Shown: positions 22,181 to 24,397 of the stretch, in pieces
How positions within the stretch are numbered: the first letter of the stretch is position 1
Layout of the letters: each line of letters begins with the position of its first letter
Source of the DNA: an uncultured Collinsella sp.
GTDB lineage: Bacteria > Actinomycetota > Coriobacteriia > Coriobacteriales > Coriobacteriaceae
Direction: 5' to 3'
Assembly: GCA_900758885.1 (NCBI GenBank)
Contig: CAAETD010000073.1
Coordinates: 1 to 24,397, forward strand
Length of the DNA stretch: 24,397 bases
Position numbers and translations under genes: made by a program
Notes under the pieces: generated by a model
Told to the model about the DNA's origin: nothing
The model's database searches: none
The model's input: only the letters and a program-made list of their open reading frames with translations

Positions 22181-22987
22181 TTGAAGAGCCGTTTGAACAT
22201 ATTGAGCCGTCTGCAGGGTGCCGGTGCCCTACCGTTTGCGGACGAATTACTACCGTTTGCCGAGCGGGTGGCACGCGAGGCGCTCGAGGCATTGTCGCCA
22301 ACACGATGTGCCGGCTGCGAGCGCGCCGGTACGCTTATTTGCCAAGACTGCCTGGCTGCGCTCACGCTCATCGACCCACGTCATAGCTGCACCCGATGCG
22401 GCGCCCCGTTTGGGGATTTGCTGTGCACTGAGTGTTCGGTCGAGAGCACGTCCTCGGCAATGGCGGAGGCGCTCGATCGCTGCCTGGCGTGCGCCGTCTA
22501 TGCGCATCCGCTGCCGCGCATCATTAAAGCGTACAAGGATGCGGGCGAGCGACGTCTGGCTCCGTATCTGGCGGAGCTGCTCTACGACACCGCCCTGCAT
22601 GCCCAGGTCGTAGCGCCCGATCGCTACGGAGGTGTGCTGTCCGGTGCGGATGCGGTGGTGTTTGTGCCTGCGACGGCGGCAGCGTTTCGGCGGCGTGGTT
22701 TTGATCATATGGAGGCCATTGCGCGCCCATTTTGCGAGCTGTCGGGTGTTCCCCTGCTCGATGCTCTCGTCAAGTACGGGCATGGCGACCAGCGCGAACT
22801 CGGTCGTGAGGAGCGCCGCGAGCGTGCCCAAGGCATGTACGAGACGGTTGAGGATGTGCGGGGCAAGCGCCTGCTGCTTATCGACGACGTTATCACCACG
22901 GGTGCGACGATGGCAGCGGCTTCGGCGGAACTCAAGCGCGCCGGTGCCGCGGCCGTTGATGGCCTCGCTATCGCACGCGTTTGGTAG
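22181..22987 (+). CDS. comF: ComF-family phosphoribosyltransferase-like protein
   Basis: Cytosolic protein, 268 aa, of the ComF/GntX family required for DNA uptake in competent bacteria. The N-terminal part has two zinc ribbons (CAGCERAG...CQDC and CTRCGAPFGDLLCTEC). The C-terminal part is a phosphoribosyltransferase fold with LLLIDDVITTGATM, the phosphoribosyl-binding loop, and FRRRGFDHMEAIA, the second family signature. The start is TTG 22181, 7 nt after GGGAGGG; no ATG occurs near the family N-terminus. Translation is probably weak because of the leader hairpin. The next gene starts 11 bp after the stop, so the two likely form an operon. Many genomes carry ComF without proven competence. 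Confidence 0.93.
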   Translation: MKSRLNILSRLQGAGALPFADELLPFAERVAREALEALSPTRCAGCERAGTLICQDCLAALTLIDPRHSCTRCGAPFGDLLCTECSVESTSSAMAEALDRCLACAVYAHPLPRIIKAYKDAGERRLAPYLAELLYDTALHAQVVAPDRYGGVLSGADAVVFVPATAAAFRRRGFDHMEAIARPFCELSGVPLLDALVKYGHGDQRELGREERRERAQGMYETVEDVRGKRLLLIDDVITTGATMAAASAELKRAGAAAVDGLAIARVW

Positions 22988-22998
22988 GGGTGGTTCAG

Positions 22999-24108
22999 AT
23001 GGCAATAAAGATCGGGCAGCGTGGCAAGCCTGCAAGCGAGCAGCTGGCTGCTTCCGTAATTCTGACGGGTGCCTCGGCGCTGCGCATGATGCGCGCCGAG
23101 CGCCGGCAGATGGGCTACATAAGCTGGAAGGACCTTAATCCCGATGAAGAGCGCCGTGTGCTGCGCGCATCGTCGCCCTCGACCGAGGACATCTATCTTC
23201 CCGATTTGGTGCGGATTGGGGCCGCAAGCGGCGAGGTGCAAGAAGATCTGTGCTTGCTGGTGGGATCTGCGGCGCAGCGCCGCCGCATCCCTGGCGTGAG
23301 CTGGTCCGTGTGTTCCGGGTTGCCCGCCGGCTCGAGTCTAGAGGTGGAACCGGGGGTGTACAGTCTATCTCCCGAGGCCCTTTGTGTTGCCATCGCGCGC
23401 GAGGTCGGCTGCATCCAGGCGTTTGCCCTGGCCCAGGAACTGTGCTCTAAGATTTCACTGAGCGACCGCGGGAAGTATCTGCCTCCCTACACCTCGCCTG
23501 TCGTGAACAAATTGGCAAAGGACAAAGACCAGCCGCCAGATGTCGGTTACTTTGAGGTCGAGTCCGTGCTGACACCCGATCGCCTGGTAGATTACCTCGC
23601 GGCATGCAAGGGGAACGCGGCCAAGCAGCTGCGGCGTCTGTGCCCCTATCTTTCGGAAAACCTGCGCTCGCCCATGGAGTGCATCATGCTCGCTCTGTTT
23701 TCGCTTCCGTTTTCCTATGGCGGATTTGCCTGCGGTCCCTTTAAGACCGACTACAAGATCGAGTTCGATGACCGTGCGCAGGCAATCTCGGGGATGCCGC
23801 ATGCAGTTTGTGATGCGTATCAGGAAACAGCCCGGTTTGACCTGGAATACAACGGTGAGCTGGGCCATTCCTCTCGGAGGGGACGTATCCATGATGAAAA
23901 GCGCAACACGGGCTTGATTACTATGGGAATCGAGGTCGCGACGGTCAACAACGAAATGCTCTGCGACATGGAAGCGATGGAAGCGCTCGCATGGTGCATC
24001 CACCAGCGTATGGGTAAGCGATATCAGAATCGCGTAGAGGCTCGCCGAAAGAGGCAAGATGCTCTGCTGAATACGCTCCGAGCGTGCTTTGGGCTCAAAC
24101 CAGCGTAA
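22999..24108 (+). CDS. Coriobacteriia-type protein with probable PD-(D/E)XK nuclease fold
   Basis: 369-aa protein with no standard name. I recall Coriobacteriia paralogues sharing LLVGSAAQRRRIPGVSW, a GVYSLSPEALCVAIAREVG segment, SENLRSPMECIMLALFSLPF and the C-terminal block. The C-terminal ~100 residues read as a Vsr/DUF559-like nuclease: D272 (VCDAY), E283 (FDLEYNGELGH, with H290), D299-x-K301-R302 (HDEKRN), then GLITMGIEVATV. Spacing of Asp, Glu and the D-x-x-R-N helix matches DUF559, though the motif is PD-E-x-N rather than E-x-K. The segment around PGVYSLSP recalls AbiEi antitoxins, but only loosely. ATG 22999 follows AGGGGTGG; the open frame 18 bp further upstream overlaps comF. It is co-directional with comF (11-bp gap). 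Function unknown. Confidence 0.7.
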   Translation: MAIKIGQRGKPASEQLAASVILTGASALRMMRAERRQMGYISWKDLNPDEERRVLRASSPSTEDIYLPDLVRIGAASGEVQEDLCLLVGSAAQRRRIPGVSWSVCSGLPAGSSLEVEPGVYSLSPEALCVAIAREVGCIQAFALAQELCSKISLSDRGKYLPPYTSPVVNKLAKDKDQPPDVGYFEVESVLTPDRLVDYLAACKGNAAKQLRRLCPYLSENLRSPMECIMLALFSLPFSYGGFACGPFKTDYKIEFDDRAQAISGMPHAVCDAYQETARFDLEYNGELGHSSRRGRIHDEKRNTGLITMGIEVATVNNEMLCDMEAMEALAWCIHQRMGKRYQNRVEARRKRQDALLNTLRACFGLKPA

Positions 24109-24147
24109 AACTATGGCTTTATAGGGGGTCTGTTTATATGCTCTGTG

Positions 24148-24356
24148 CAAAAAACGGCAAATATGAGTACTGTTACTAGATTAGTGACAGCAAAAACAAA
24201 GAAACTTGGGCCGATAATCTGGATTCAGCGAAGAGATAATAAACGAATGTGGAATATCTTGGCGCCAAGCAGGCTGTGCGGAACTCAAAAAGGGCTCGTG
24301 AGGCGGTAATACTCTGCTACTAAATTGGTAACAGTACTCATATTTGCTATTTTTTG
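24148..24356. mobile_element. MITE-like element with 43-bp terminal inverted repeats
   Basis: The arms 24148-24190 and 24314-24356 are reverse complements at 36 of 43 positions, including a perfect 20-bp block (24157-24176 with 24328-24347) and flanking A6/T6 runs. The 123-bp interior has no open frame of note but contains the perfect 12-bp palindrome CTTGGCGCCAAG (24258-24269). Base composition is AT-richer than the genes. The gap 24109-24397 holds no gene. No target-site duplication is obvious. It may be a miniature transposable element, or a long-stem RNA or terminator. Confidence 0.65.
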
Positions 24357-24397
24357 GCCACGGCGCCCTAAGACGGGTGTGTTGAGGCTTTCCATAG

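Overview
The window reads as chromosomal DNA of a high-GC, obligately fermentative actinobacterium of the class Coriobacteriia, most likely Collinsella. The basis is the gene families and their protein style, the cellobiose-type PTS with a 6-phospho-glycosidase, NiFe-hydrogenase maturation genes, and GGGGAC-type palindromes scattered between genes. The genus is inferred from these; no rRNA or tRNA gene is present to fix it.

Region 1 (1-7049) is a sugar island. On the minus strand a GntR/UTRA regulator (1162-1881) is followed by a mannose-6-phosphate isomerase (156-1088). Divergently, a GH1 6-phospho-glycosidase (2186-3586) leads PTS genes IIC, IIB and IIA (3706-5854), closed by a strong terminator, and then a ROK sugar kinase (6096-7049). 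A disaccharide would enter phosphorylated, be split by the GH1 enzyme to a free hexose and a hexose-6-phosphate, and the free hexose would be phosphorylated by the ROK kinase. The adjacent ManA makes a mannose-containing substrate worth testing.

Region 2 (7050-11941) holds single-gene units: Mn-dependent pyrophosphatase ppaC, antiporter nhaA behind a structured leader with its own terminator-like hairpin, a small unknown minus-strand gene, a PLP aminotransferase and a STAS anti-sigma factor antagonist.

Region 3 (12095-17224) is a tight run of tatA-tatC-hypA-hypB-topoisomerase. Tat export and hydrogenase maturation are linked because NiFe hydrogenases with an exported small subunit need both. 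The topoisomerase is of the archaeal TopA type, with four zinc ribbons and a histone-H1-like lysine tail.

Region 4 (17225-18574) contains one minus-strand gene for a membrane-anchored zinc-ribbon protein, bracketed by two nearly identical ~57-bp palindromes in the same orientation.

Region 5 (18575-24108) is tmk-holB-ricT (an order related to that of Bacillus), then comF and a Coriobacteriia-type protein with a likely PD-(D/E)XK nuclease fold. RicT carries an unusual ~240-residue arginine-rich tail. The window ends in a ~209-bp element with 43-bp terminal inverted repeats (24148-24356). Positions 1-92 show no feature I can support. No CRISPR array, tRNA, rRNA or transposase gene was seen.
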